From Xylogone sp. PMI_703 (taxonomy: Eukaryota > Ascomycota > Leotiomycetes), in NCBI GenBank assembly GCA_021399445.1, contig JAJTUQ010000001.1:1-64000 (forward strand): a DNA stretch of 64,000 nucleotides, read 5' to 3'. The notes below the pieces were generated by a model. It had not been told where the DNA came from, did not search any database, and saw only the letters and a list, made by a program, of their open reading frames with translations. Of this stretch, positions 33,425 to 45,159 are shown in pieces. A program made the position numbers and the translations under genes. Within the stretch, counting starts at the first letter, position 1, and the number at the start of each line of letters is the position of its first letter.

Positions 33425-34529
33425 TTCTTACTCAGATCATACAGGTATTATAATGTAGTCTATGTCAGTTTTACCTCGTCAACATCATTTTTCAGTTACT
33501 TTTATTGTTTTTTAGCTGCTCTTACTGTTGCCAGACCAAGTAATTCCTTGAACTACATAAACATCGTCTTCTGTAATAACTTTGTCATATTATTAGTTAC
33601 TATGTCTACTGTAAGAACATAGTTTACTTTAATACATTTATGTTCCTCCAAGTCATAGATATAATAGTAATAAATATCAATATACTTTGATCACTTATAA
33701 AAGTGTAAGTTTTTTACTAACATAAGTATACCTTGGTTATCCCTTAATATTTGTACAGTTATTAAATCTAGCCCAATATATTGAAGGAATTCTATATCAT
33801 AGAATGTTTGAACGATCTATTGGCTTTGCTTAATGTACATTAATATTATAATATATTCTGATTCAGTGCTTAAAGTTGTTACTGAATGTTGCTTCTTACT
33901 CTTCCAGGAAACAAGACTTCTATAAAGTATAACTATATTTCCTGAAGTACTCTTCTGGTCAGTTTTGTTTTTTGCCCAATCTATATCTGAATACATAATT
34001 AGTATAAAGCTACTGACTTGTCTATTGTCGTTATTACTTTAGTATAATGATTAATTAACTTGAATTAGAGTAAACCTATAATAAATACATTGTTTGATCA
34101 TTAATCTGACATATCTCAAGAGTTCTTTTACAGTATTAGTATAATACTCTCCAAGGTTACTTATGTATTAACTAAACTTTCCCAAGACAAATATGATGTC
34201 CGGTTTAGTGTTTATCATCGTATACATCAAATTTCCAATGTATTCCTGATATTTAGTCAGGTTAGCTTTCTCGTCAGAGTCCGAAGTCAGGCATAACTTG
34301 TCGTAACCAAAGATTAATACTGATTTTGGTTTATATTTCTTTTGAGTTATTCTATATTAATTCAAAATGTTATCTAGGTATTACTCTTGATCTAAGAATA
34401 ATATCTTTTTTTTTCGATTCTTAATAACATAGATACTAAAGATCACTTGAATCTTTCTTAGGTTCTTGATATAAAATCAATTTATTAATGTTTTTCTAAA
34501 TTATTCTAATTCTTATATTCTTAGTACAA

Positions 34530-34620
34530 TAATAACGATATTATTTACATAAACAAGTAATATAATTTTACGTTTTTTATAGATATAAAGATAAAAGTCA
34601 GTTAAGCTTTGGACAAATCC
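34530..34620 (-). pseudogene. Copia reverse transcriptase core (mutated YVDD to YVNN)
   Basis: Reverse strand reads GFVQSLTDFYLYIYKKRK followed by ILLVYVNNIVIIV. The catalytic Asp pair is replaced by Asn-Asn (positions 34540-34551), each explained by a GA to AA transition. This is the active-site box of Ty1/copia reverse transcriptase; the copy cannot be active. Confidence 0.85.
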
Positions 34621-36798
34621 AATCTTAACGAGATAACTTTTGTAGAATAAGTTCTAGTCCCACACAGATTACTTTAGTTCATACAAACTTTATAAAACAT
34701 ATAATATATATTTGTTCTTTAACTTGAGTATTCTGTCTAATTAAGACAAGAAGATTCGTTCTCGTAAATATGATTTAATAAAAATATTCTTTATGTCATA
34801 TAAGTAATATTCAAGGTTTTCTGTTATAACAATAGTTATAAATATCTGAAAAATATTTATTTTAATTATAAATACAAATATCTTAATGAAATCTTATTTA
34901 TATTTTTGAGAAAAGCCTTGAGTAATCAGTCTTACCTTAAATTTGTTTAATGTCCTGTCAGAATTCGTCTTGATAATGAATATTTATTTAGTAAAGACCA
35001 AGTTCACTCTTTCCAGGAGTATTTCTTCTTTTCATGTATTATTTTACTATAATAATATAATCTCTTTGTCAATTGTCTTTTTCCATTTCTGACTATATCT
35101 ATAATCTGAAATAATCTTTTTGTATATTATTAAGATAATAATATTTAGATTTATTACTAAACTGGCTAAAGTTATCTTGTCTAAGTCTTAGTAATCTTGA
35201 TCTTTTAGTATTATAAGCATAACTTTCACTATCTTGGTAAAACAGTCTTCATTATCAGAATTATTGAGTTTCTGTTATTTTCGAAGATTGTACTTCGTTT
35301 CCATAAGTTCTGGTAATATTTGATTTTCCCCACTAAACAGGTAAAATCTAATAAATAATATTATATTAACATTAAGTAATAAATCATAGTTCTCAGCTTA
35401 AACTTAAGATTAATTTCTAATTTTATTTTCCTTATTTTCCTCATCTTCTCCTGAATAAGACATATTCATGCTTAGATTATTCACATTTTCCTGATCACGT
35501 TATTAACCAGTCCAGGTAATTAGATCAATATATATTATTCCTAGGTTTGTAATAACCAGAATTATAATTTCGAAGTTATTTAAACTTTTCGGGTTTAAGG
35601 GTAATATAAACTCAATAGTTTCCTTTTGTGGTCAGCCTCTTGGTTTGTAGATTATTAGTTCATTCTTTGTTCTTTAAGGATTACCTGTCCAAAGTTTCAA
35701 ATTAACTGTTTTGCCTTAGATGTCTTCATAAAAGTTAATATAACTTGATTTAATAATATAACCTCTGTCTAACACATAAACTTTATATTATTTAGTCATA
35801 TTTAAATTATATCTTACAAATACTACAACTTGTCCATAGTCCATAAACTTATCTTTTTTTGATTTTTTTGAGTATTCTTTTCAGTTAATATATAACATAT
35901 ATTTATATCCAAAAACTCTGATATAATTAATACTTAAGATCTTTCCGGTAAATACCTAGTACAGGCTAACAACTTTCTCATCAATTGTCGGACCAGATAT
36001 TATTCAGTTTCTCAGGTATACATCTGTTTTAATAACATAGTTCCAGAATTCAAGCAATAAATTAATTTCTTTCAGTAATACTCGAACATCTACTATAATT
36101 GTCTGGATTACTCATTTAACTAAACTGTTCTAGTTTGATTTATACCTTGTTGTTATTTCTGCCCGAATCTTGATCGAAATACTTTATTCATCTAATAATA
36201 ATAATAGTTCCGAGATATTATTAATTCTAATAACCTTAACTTTTTCCTCTGTCTCATACTTTACTTAGATCTTCCATGTCCTGAGCTTCTTGACCAAATG
36301 TGCTTTTGTCTTTACAGGAATATTCTAAATATAACAAATAACGTTATCAATAATTTGAGCAAAATATTGGTCTTCCTTTATTAATAGTAAAAATAATCTA
36401 TATATATCTACATAGATTAGTACAAACCTTTTACTCTCCCACTCATTCAACGCTTTATTAACACAATCTTTCATCTTAGTAAAATCACAGACTTCACAAG
36501 GTTCCTTAGTTATAGGTTTTCGTATTAACCTGCTTAAAGTAATAACTTTATGTAAATTATAGATTTTCTTTACTCCAAGATAAACAAATTGTTTATGCCA
36601 TAAATTATAACATTATATGACTTTCTCCACTGACTTTGGTACTAGTATAGGTAAAGTTTCAGTGTCATTGTCAGAATTTTGATTTTCCCTGCCAGGCAGG
36701 TTAAATTGTGATTATCTCTCCTCCATTTTAACATCATTAACCAAAACTATTTCTTTTGGCCTATTTATGATAGAACTCACAATGTACATTCTTCTGTG

Positions 36799-37053
36799 TT
36801 ACTTGGCTTTAATGTACTGGTTCTTTTGATTCTTTTGAGTAAAATACATTACATATGGATCAAAAGAGCCATCAAAACCTTTTTCACAAATACGTCGACC
36901 AAAGAGTAAATTAGCCCTAAGATTCAGAACAAGTAAAGTATCAGACAATAATATAGTACTTCTATTCTTTAACTTCATTTCAGTAGTCCCTTTCTTCCAT
37001 ACATACAACCTTCCACCTTTAACCTTTATCCCGTAATATTTAATATTAGTCAT
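36799..37053 (-). pseudogene. Copia Gag-pre-integrase segment
   Basis: 84-residue open piece of the copia polyprotein upstream of integrase: MTNIKYYGIKVKGGR, then ILLSDTLLVLNLRANLL and FGRRICEKGFDGSFDPYVM, the conserved block between protease and integrase. It survives as a short open frame only by chance; flanking frames are broken. Confidence 0.8.
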
Positions 37054-38653
37054 CAGTTGTTTAAAGAGTTAAAAGTTATCAGTCATATGTAAAAAAGCGC
37101 TAATGTCTGCAATCCAGACAGAAGGTTTAACTTTATATATTGTTTTTTTCGATATTCTTACAACTTTATCTTTTTCCTCGGATAAGTTATCAGAGCTTGA
37201 CTCTGTCTCTGATATTGAGTCATATTCAGAGAAGTAACCAATAATATGACTATAAGAATGTCGTCTTGACTTGTTCCCCTTATAATAACCTTTACTTTTA
37301 TTCTTCTTTATTACTTTCCGAGAGTATTATAATTTATTATCCTTGGATTTAAGGCCAAGAATATATTTTCTTATATTATGTCTGAGTTTATAATATTTAA
37401 TAAAATAATTCTTATCATATAAGTAATATTTAACTTCTCTCTGGTCAGGCGAACTACTTTTATGTCTACTTCGTTAGCTTGAGCTTTTGCTTTCTTTGTC
37501 CTGTGATCTTCGTGTTCTCTTGTCTTAGGCAGCAAGTATTGTCAAGTTAATGACCTTCTTTTTATGTCTTTAGAAAATATCAATCTTATTTATAATTTCA
37601 AGTATTGGTTATACATTAATCATAGTTATAACTGTTAAATATTCTTCTGGGAGTCCTACAAAAAAGAATTCAAATATTTACTTTGTACTAAAGCTATCCT
37701 TGAGTTCAGGGATTACTTTTACAACTCTCCTCCTTAACTTTTGTACTCAGATCTATCTCTCTTCGATTGTCATACTTTACTTTAACTTGAATAAGATAAG
37801 TTAAACTATTTCACTTCGAACAACATAAAGTAATAACTTGTTATACTTGGAGTATAACTTTGTCCATGTTAGTTAAGCTTTAGACTCGTCACAGATCAGT
37901 TTATTATCTATAATATTAATACAGATTGAAATTATATATAAAACTTTCATAAATATAACTTCATATTTTTTTTGCTTTTCAATATTCTATATATTATCCT
38001 TTGATCCACTTTATAGTCTATTTTCCATCTTCAAGTTCTCTAGTTGTTTTATTACACTTTTAATAGTAATCTCAAGTGTTTTCGTGCTTACTGGTATAAC
38101 AGGGGTATTAATCGATGATAAGGTTCTCTGAATCTAGATATATTCTGTGATTGTCTTATTTAGCACAAATTCTAGTAATTCTTCCTTAAAATAAAGTCTC
38201 ATCAGTTTAAACCATTCTTACTAATTCGCTCTGTTAAGGATGTCAGCAGAGCATTTATGTACAAAGTGATCAGTGTCCATCTTCTCAAATGTCAATAAGA
38301 TAAAGATAATGAAGATTTTGTCGTCTTTTGAGCTGTCATATTATAACTCAAGGTTAAAGAGACTTATAATTAACTATTAGATTTAGATAAATAAGTAAAT
38401 ATTACACCAAGGTGCCTGATACTGATTAAGGGGCCATGGTCTTCAAATACTTGCTATAGACTGATAATTCGTCGTACGTTTACCTATTTCAAGACTTAGA
38501 ACTGATCAGTCTACATTTTAACCAATACTCTATAGACTTCTTTCTTCTACAAAAACTTGTATAATAATGTATGTTTTAGCTATCTTTAGTGATAAACTTA
38601 TGATGAATATGTCTTAATTGTTATTCTTCCTAGTAACACCTCAATATGTATCT

Positions 38654-38664
38654 GGGCTCATAAC
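38654..38664 (-). other. Copia primer-binding site matching initiator Met-tRNA anticodon region
   Basis: One base inside the 5' LTR, the element's sense strand reads GTTATGAGCCC, the exact complement of GGGCUCAUAAC in the anticodon arm of initiator tRNA-Met. This is the half-tRNA priming arrangement known from copia-type elements. Confidence 0.75.
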
Positions 38665-38665
38665 T

Positions 38666-38893
38666 TATTAAGATTATGATCGTTATACTTATATGGAAAA
38701 GGTTAGTTCACTAAGCATTACTATAATGTAAGGTTGAATAAGCTTATATTGGTTAATGCATTGTATACTTATATTTATATTCAGTATTTAAGGAGTTATA
38801 CCCTTAAATACTCTTTTACCGGATTATTAGTCATTCTACTCCGATCACATAACTACTGAGCACTAGTATACTCTGCTCCCATAATTCTTAACA
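38666..38893 (-). repeat. Copia 5' LTR
   Basis: 228 bp copy of the LTR at 33197-33424, with the inner end TATTAAG (TGTTAAG mutated) beside the primer-binding site and the outer end CTTAACA followed by the AATAT duplication. Confidence 0.9.
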
Positions 38894-39823
38894 AATATTA
38901 ATATTTAATTACTTAGGTATAACAACTTTATATATATTATATTTTGATATTATAAAGTAATTTTATAAAATAATTAAAAAAATTTAATTTAAAATTATAT
39001 AAATATATATTTATACTAATTATGAGCCTTAGTATTATTCTGTACTTAATCTTCTAACAAAGCTAGTTCGTAAATTTATTTATAGCTTATTTCGTGAATC
39101 AATATTAATACTTATTATATACTTTAAGAAAAACCTAATACTATATATATAAGTTCTTAATATATTTATAGTCAAATATCTGAAATTGTAGATCTTATTA
39201 CTTAAATTATTATTTGTTAACTTAATTCGAAATAAAGGACTAGAATTTTTTTATAATCTAGAAGTATTATATTGTAGTAGTTTGTATTACGACAGGGTCA
39301 TTCTACTGACAAGAAACGACGAACTTGAAAGCGAAGGCTAACGATAAAGGAATTATTAACTTATTCTTATTTACAGTTTACTTTATGTTTATATATATTA
39401 TAAAACTAATACGTTAACGAATATGTCGAACTTTTAACTATTGATTATAATAGTTTTACGATTATAATTCTCTTTATATATAAAATCAGCTGTATTCGTA
39501 GACTCTTTAAGTAATTAATATAATATAGTAGTTCTGTATTCCTATGTTTTCGTCAACAATTTCTATAAGTTGATTTATAAACTTTTACAAAAGTAATCAT
39601 ATAAGAGTCAAAATTGAAGTCTTCTATCCGATTCTAGTAAGTCGTAGGCTGAAGCCTGGATTACTGAATTTTCATATACAACGTTTTGGTATTATAATAA
39701 GCTTATTAGTTATGTCAGTCTTGAGTAATTTGTTATATAAGTTTTTTTCATTTTTAGATTATATCTTGATAAAGTAGATAAGAATATTTAGGTGAAGATT
39801 TAATTTTTATGATGTAGTCTATA
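38894..39823. other. AT-rich stretch between copia element and gypsy nest
   Basis: About 930 bp with no readable protein. A less eroded patch lies near 39285-39360. Its identity is unknown; it may be the right half of whatever the copia element inserted into. Confidence 0.5.
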
Positions 39824-40327
39824 TATAACGTTCTTACTAGGATATAGAGTTATTTATTACTTAAATAATAGATGAAGATAAAGGACAAGAGAATATCATC
39901 ATAAAGCTTAAGATAATTATTATGAAATATAGGTATACTATAAATTAATTAAGTTAAGTACGAAGCTTTTATTTATTAGTAACTATTTTCTTTATATAAT
40001 AAGTAAATTAATTAGGATCTCTCAGGATCTTTCTGGTCCTGGATCCAGAGAATCTTTTCTGGTCTAATACTTATTATATAATCTAGCTGTTTAAGAGATT
40101 TTTATTACCCAGAATCTAGTAACAAGATTCTGTTAGTAGAATTTTACTATACTCTCTTATTAATTATATTTAACTAATTTATCTTCTCTAATAGAATATT
40201 ATTAGTTATAATTATACTTATTAATGTTATTATTATCGTCTTATGTTTTATTATTATAAAATATATACTAGCTTATGAAAATATAATTTTATTAATAGAT
40301 TTCGGCTATTAACCTTAAGTTATAACA
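39824..40327 (-). repeat. 3' LTR of the oldest gypsy copy
   Basis: 504 bp, TATAACG...TATAACA as written. Similar throughout to the solo LTR at 30958-31466 and, in its outer parts, to the 607-618 bp LTRs. Strongly RIP-eroded. Confidence 0.8.
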
Positions 40328-40872
40328 TTATCCTTTTCTTAGGTTAACGTTGTCCTGAGGCTTATAGTTTAACTAAAAACATTTTTCAAGAAATTAGTTT
40401 TTTCTTTCTTTTTTATTATGTTTTTAAAGTGTTATCTCGATTCTATAGATATTGAAAAGTCAAGAAAGGATTATAAATATATCTGTTTAACTTGTTATCT
40501 TGATAACATTAATGACGAAATGATTTTTTTTTTTTTTTGTAAGATTAAAGGTTATAAGTATTTGATTAATTTTGACAAGTCCTCTTAATGTACAGAATAT
40601 ATTCGGAAAAAGTATATTAATTATAATATAAAAGTTATTTTGACTAAAGATTAAGAAATTATTAATAAATAACATAAAAAACTGAAAAAAAAAGAAGAAA
40701 ACACTATAATAAAGATTTTTCGTTTACGAAAGTAATAATATCTGTTTAATAAACATAAAGCCAAAATAGTTTGTCAAAGCCTTTATTCCTTGGATAAGTT
40801 AGATGTTGAAGAAAAGAAAGAAAGGATTGAATAAGAATAAAGGAAAAAGAAGTTCTACAACAAGTAAAATTT

Positions 40873-41464
40873 TGTAACATTCTTACGTAAGGTTTGAGCT
40901 ATTACTCAAATAATAGGCTTAAGAGATCAAGGGAGCAAGTAAAACTTAGATTGTAGAACTTTACTATAAAATGCAAGTATACTGTAAGTCAATTGAGTTG
41001 AGCACAAGGCTCCTATCTACTGTAAAACTATCTATTTATATAGTATATGTTGGTGATTAGATCCTCCTGGATCCCTATGGTCCTGGATCCAAGAGATCCC
41101 ATCCGGTCTTATTTATCATATGCTTACTTAATTTGCTAGTATTAGCTTTTTGTACGTACAAGCAAATAGCTAGCACAAGCGAAAAGGTAATATTATTTTC
41201 CCGATAATATTATTACTTAGTTAGTATAACCAAAGGGTTAATACTATAACTTCGATAATATTATTCTTTAGTTTATATAACCCTTTTTATAGTATTAATG
41301 TTGAACTTGTATTATCTTTTCGTTAATATTAATAATGTGATAATACTAATGATACTATAACCAGGTCCCTGATAGTTATCTTAATTTATACTTATTTAAC
41401 TACAGTGACGGTTATAAGGGCCTTATACTCAGGTTGCTTGTCACAACCTTGCAGGGTTGTGACA
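40873..41464 (-). mobile_element. Solo gypsy LTR with AATTT duplication
   Basis: 592 bp LTR (TGTAACATTC...GGGTTGTGACA as written) flanked by perfect AATTT repeats at 40868-40872 and 41465-41469. It interrupts the antisense-ORF region of the oldest gypsy copy. With no internal domain it is a solo LTR, although it lies near the inverted LTR at 42481. Confidence 0.88.
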
Positions 41465-42480
41465 AATTTATTTAATAAGTAAAGACTAGTCCTTCTGAGG
41501 CTTTCCTTTTTAAGGTTAAACTACTTGTTTATATTAATATTTTATTTGATAAAGCCTAGTTAAATTTACTTATTTGTACTTTTCTAAAAGCTTACTAAAG
41601 TTAATAAAATATTTCTTTGGTTTTTATGTATTTAATTATTTATATTTTTTTTGACTAAATAATGGTTTTTATTTCTTACTAATTTATTATTTAGGATTTC
41701 TTTGATTTCTTATTTTATATTTGAGTTTTATTTTAACTTTAAATCCAAAGTTAGTAACGATTTTAGTGATATCTTTTTTAGTATAACAATATAAAATACT
41801 AAATGTATTTATATAATGTTAAAGAGTTTTAGTTTATATATTAAATTTCTTAGTTTTTTTTTAATTTTATATAAGTTAATCTTTTTTTAGTTTAATTTAT
41901 TGTTCAGTTTGTTGTTTTAATAAATTTATAAATGATATAAACTTTATCTTCTTTTTTAAGTTTAGGTCTTATATTATACTTTTGGTCATAATATTTCTTT
42001 ATGTATTTCTGTATAAACTTGATATTGTATTTCAGGTAATTATAGATTTTTTCTAATTTGTTTATTTATTGTTTAGCTATTTTAAAAATGTTTTTTATCT
42101 TTGTTTTTATAAAATGAATATAAGCTTTATAATTATAATTTACAAAAAAAGATATAGTCTTAATAATTTCGTTCTTTGTATTATTATATACTAATTACGT
42201 TATTAATAAAAGATTTTTCTAGTTTAACTATTTATAATTTATATAATAATAAAAATAAGTTCTTATGATCTGGTTAACTTATTTAGTCTGATTATTTGTC
42301 TGAGCTTATCCCTTTATAATAATCTTCTTTTTAATATTTAGTTTTTTACAGATTATTTCCCAGAATTTTGACATAAAGAGTTTATATTTGTCCGAAATAA
42401 TTTTTGTTAAAATATATAATAAAAATATTTTATATTAATCACTTTTTTGGTTTAATATTATAATAATATCTAAATGTTAA

Positions 42481-43098
42481 TGTCATGACTCCGTAGGGTT
42501 GTGACAAGTAACCTGAGTATAGGGCCTTTATAACTGTCGCCTTAGTTAAATAAGTATAAATTAAGACAGTTATCAGGGACTTGGTTATAATATCATTAGT
42601 ATTATCATATTATTAATATTAACGAAAAGATAGTACAAGTTTAATATTAGTATTATAAAAAGGGTTATATAAACTAAAGGATAATATTATCAAAGTTATA
42701 ATATTAATTCTTTGGTTATATTAATTAAGTAATAATATTATCAGGAAAATAATATTACTTTTCTGTTTATGTTAATTATTTACTTATATATACAAAAAGT
42801 TAATATTAACAAATAAATAAATATATAATAAATAAGACTGGATAGAATTCTTTGAATCTAAGACCAGATAAAATCTCTTAGATCTAGGACTATAAGGATT
42901 TAAGCAGATTTAGTCATTAATATATATTATATAAATAAATAATTTTACAGTAAATAAAAACTTCGTGCTTAACTCAATTGATTTACAGTATACTTGCATT
43001 TCATAAGTAAAGTTTTATAATCTAAGTTTCATTTGCTCCTTTGACTTCTTAAGCCTATTATTTGAGTAATAGCCAAACCTTTACGTAAGAATACTATA
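42481..43098 (+). repeat. 5' LTR of gypsy element 1
   Basis: 618 bp, starting TGTCATGACTCC and ending AATACTATA. Its first 26 bp are near-palindromic. Followed directly by CTTTGAGCAC, the putative primer-binding region. Confidence 0.9.
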
Positions 43099-43135
43099 CT
43101 TTGAGCACTTTCTCAGAGGTCCCACGGATTAAGTA

Positions 43136-44100
43136 AAAATAAGTCAACAAGGAGAATCTTCAACCATCATCAAGCCCGAAGAGTTACTTCAAAGAAATGA
43201 CAAGGAGAAGGATACTAAAATAAATGAAAAGGAAAAGGACAATGATGATTATTACAGAACTCCGAAAGTTCAGTTACCAGACTGATTTAACAGAACTTGT
43301 TCTAAGTTCACTAAGTATAAGTTATAAGTTATTATATACTTCTATTTCAATAAAGCAAGGTTCGACACTAAGGCTGACCAAATCTTATAGATTATTTCAT
43401 ACTTGGACAGTATTGCTTTTAACTGGTTCTAACCTTATCTCTTGAATTATTTGTCTACAGATGACAAGACCAAATATTAGCAAATAACAATAGACATTTT
43501 CAGTAGTATGAAGGAATTCTGGAATAACCTTGAAATAGTATTTAGGACTATAGACGAGGTAACTGACACAAAACACAAATTAAAAGAACTCAAGCAAAGA
43601 AGTACTATTGTTAACTATATTACTGATTTTCGAAAATTGAAAGTATTAGTTTAGTATAATAAAAAAGCAAAAATGGACTTATATTATAATAAACTGAAGA
43701 AAAAAATAAAAGATAATATTATCAAAATAGATAAAAAGCCGAAAACCTTTAATAATTTAATCAGTAAAATTATCATTTTCGATAACTAAAACTTTAAACA
43801 AAGGTTAAAGAAGAACTTAGGACAAGTTTACTCTGACAAGAAAGAATATAAAGAATTTCACAAGAAAAAAAAGATAACTGATATTAAAACTTTGACAAAT
43901 AAAAAGAAGAACAGAAAGTCTAACTTTAAAGAAAAAAGAAAAAAGAAGTTTAACTTTATTCTTAAATAATATAAAGAATACAAAGAAAAGAAACTTTATT
44001 TCAAATATAAGTAAGTAAGACATTAAGCCTTAAAATATAACAACAAAAGAAAAGAAAAATCTAAAGAAGTTAAAACAGTTTTAATAATATTCTTAATAAA
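43136..44100 (+). pseudogene. Gypsy element 1 gag remnant
   Basis: Broken gag frame. At about 43497-43650 the retrotransposon gag core reads FSSMKEFWNNLEIVFRTIDE, then KHKLKELKQRSTIVNYITDF. Downstream sequence is Lys-rich with relics of a nucleocapsid region. Interrupted by many TAA/TAG stops. Confidence 0.75.
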
Positions 44101-45159
44101 AAATTATAAATCTTATGATAATATCTTGATAACAGGTTAAAACGACTTTAACAAGTTATCTAAAGATATTAAGAATTAGTCAATAGACTAAATCTTATGA
44201 GTTTTTCCTACAAAAGACTTTATGACAAAAGTCTACCATAATACTAAAAGTACAACATTTTCAGGAGTCTTTTCTTTTACTGTAAATAAGTTATACATAT
44301 TAATATTTGCCGTAGAAAAAGTAAAGCAACAAGGCTTGGAAACTGTTAAACTTGACAACTTTTCTCTAGAAGAATATTAGGATACTATTGACTTACTAGG
44401 CTTATTCTTCTTAGGACAAGTTAAAGAAGAACTGATGATCTATGAAAAGTTTCAGGGTAATTTCAATCAAATTAATTGAGAATCCCCGAAAAGAAAAAGA
44501 TATGTTCAAATTTCATCAGTATATTTTTTATATATAATACTTAAGACATTAAAATTTAACTAAAGAATAACAAAAGAATCTTTTCGGAAAATCTTCTGGG
44601 GTTCTGAGTTTTTTAATTATGTAAAACAAGAGGATTTTATCGCTTAACCTTATTAAACAAATGAACTACAAATAAGTAAAAGAATAATATTAGTTAAAAT
44701 AACTCTTTACTTTAACAGAAGTTGTGTAAAAACTTGGAAATTAATCAAAAGAAATATTTTTTAGAATATATTATTTTAGCGAGATAAGTTTCTTTAGTAC
44801 AAAATATAAAAATTAAGAATAAAAATTAAAGTTATATAATTTAACTTCGAAAAAATCATTATCAACAGATTATATTATAATAATTTAGTACTTTACTCTT
44901 TAAGAGAAAATATATAATTATTCTAATAAGATTTTTATGCTTAAGTTATATATCATAAAGACTAAGAAAAGATGTATTAAACTAAGAAAGAAGTATGTCG
45001 AGAAACAAATTTTTATATAAAGTATCAAAAGTAATATTATAACTATAAGATAGACTATTATTATGAGTTTAATAACAAATGGATATTTCTTAAAAAGTAT
45101 GTTAATAACCTGTTCAACCTAAGAAAGCCTAAAGTAAAAAAGATATTATCTCAGATAAC

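Larger units (their letters stand above)
33197..38893 (-). mobile_element. Ty1/copia LTR retrotransposon, complete but inactivated
   Basis: A 5.7 kb element bounded by two 228 bp LTRs and a perfect AATAT target duplication (33192-33196 and 38894-38898). Transcription would run leftwards. Minus-strand pieces of the polyprotein are readable. A Gag-pre-integrase segment at 36799-37053 includes LNLRANLLFGRRICEKGFDGSFD. Integrase-like sequence lies near 36250-36430. Reverse transcriptase near 34540-34610 has a YVNN box where active enzymes have YVDD. Dozens of stops interrupt the frame, so it is a RIP-killed copy. It inserted into AT-rich sequence of unknown origin. Confidence 0.9.

Noticed and set aside
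33265..33453. 62-codon frame
   Set aside because: Lies almost entirely in the copia LTR.
40873..43098. Inverted pair of about 600 bp repeats as a DNA transposon with long terminal inverted repeats
   Set aside because: Each repeat has its own distinct 5 bp target duplication (AATTT for the left; GTTAA shared between 42481 and 57326), so they are a solo LTR and one LTR of element 1.
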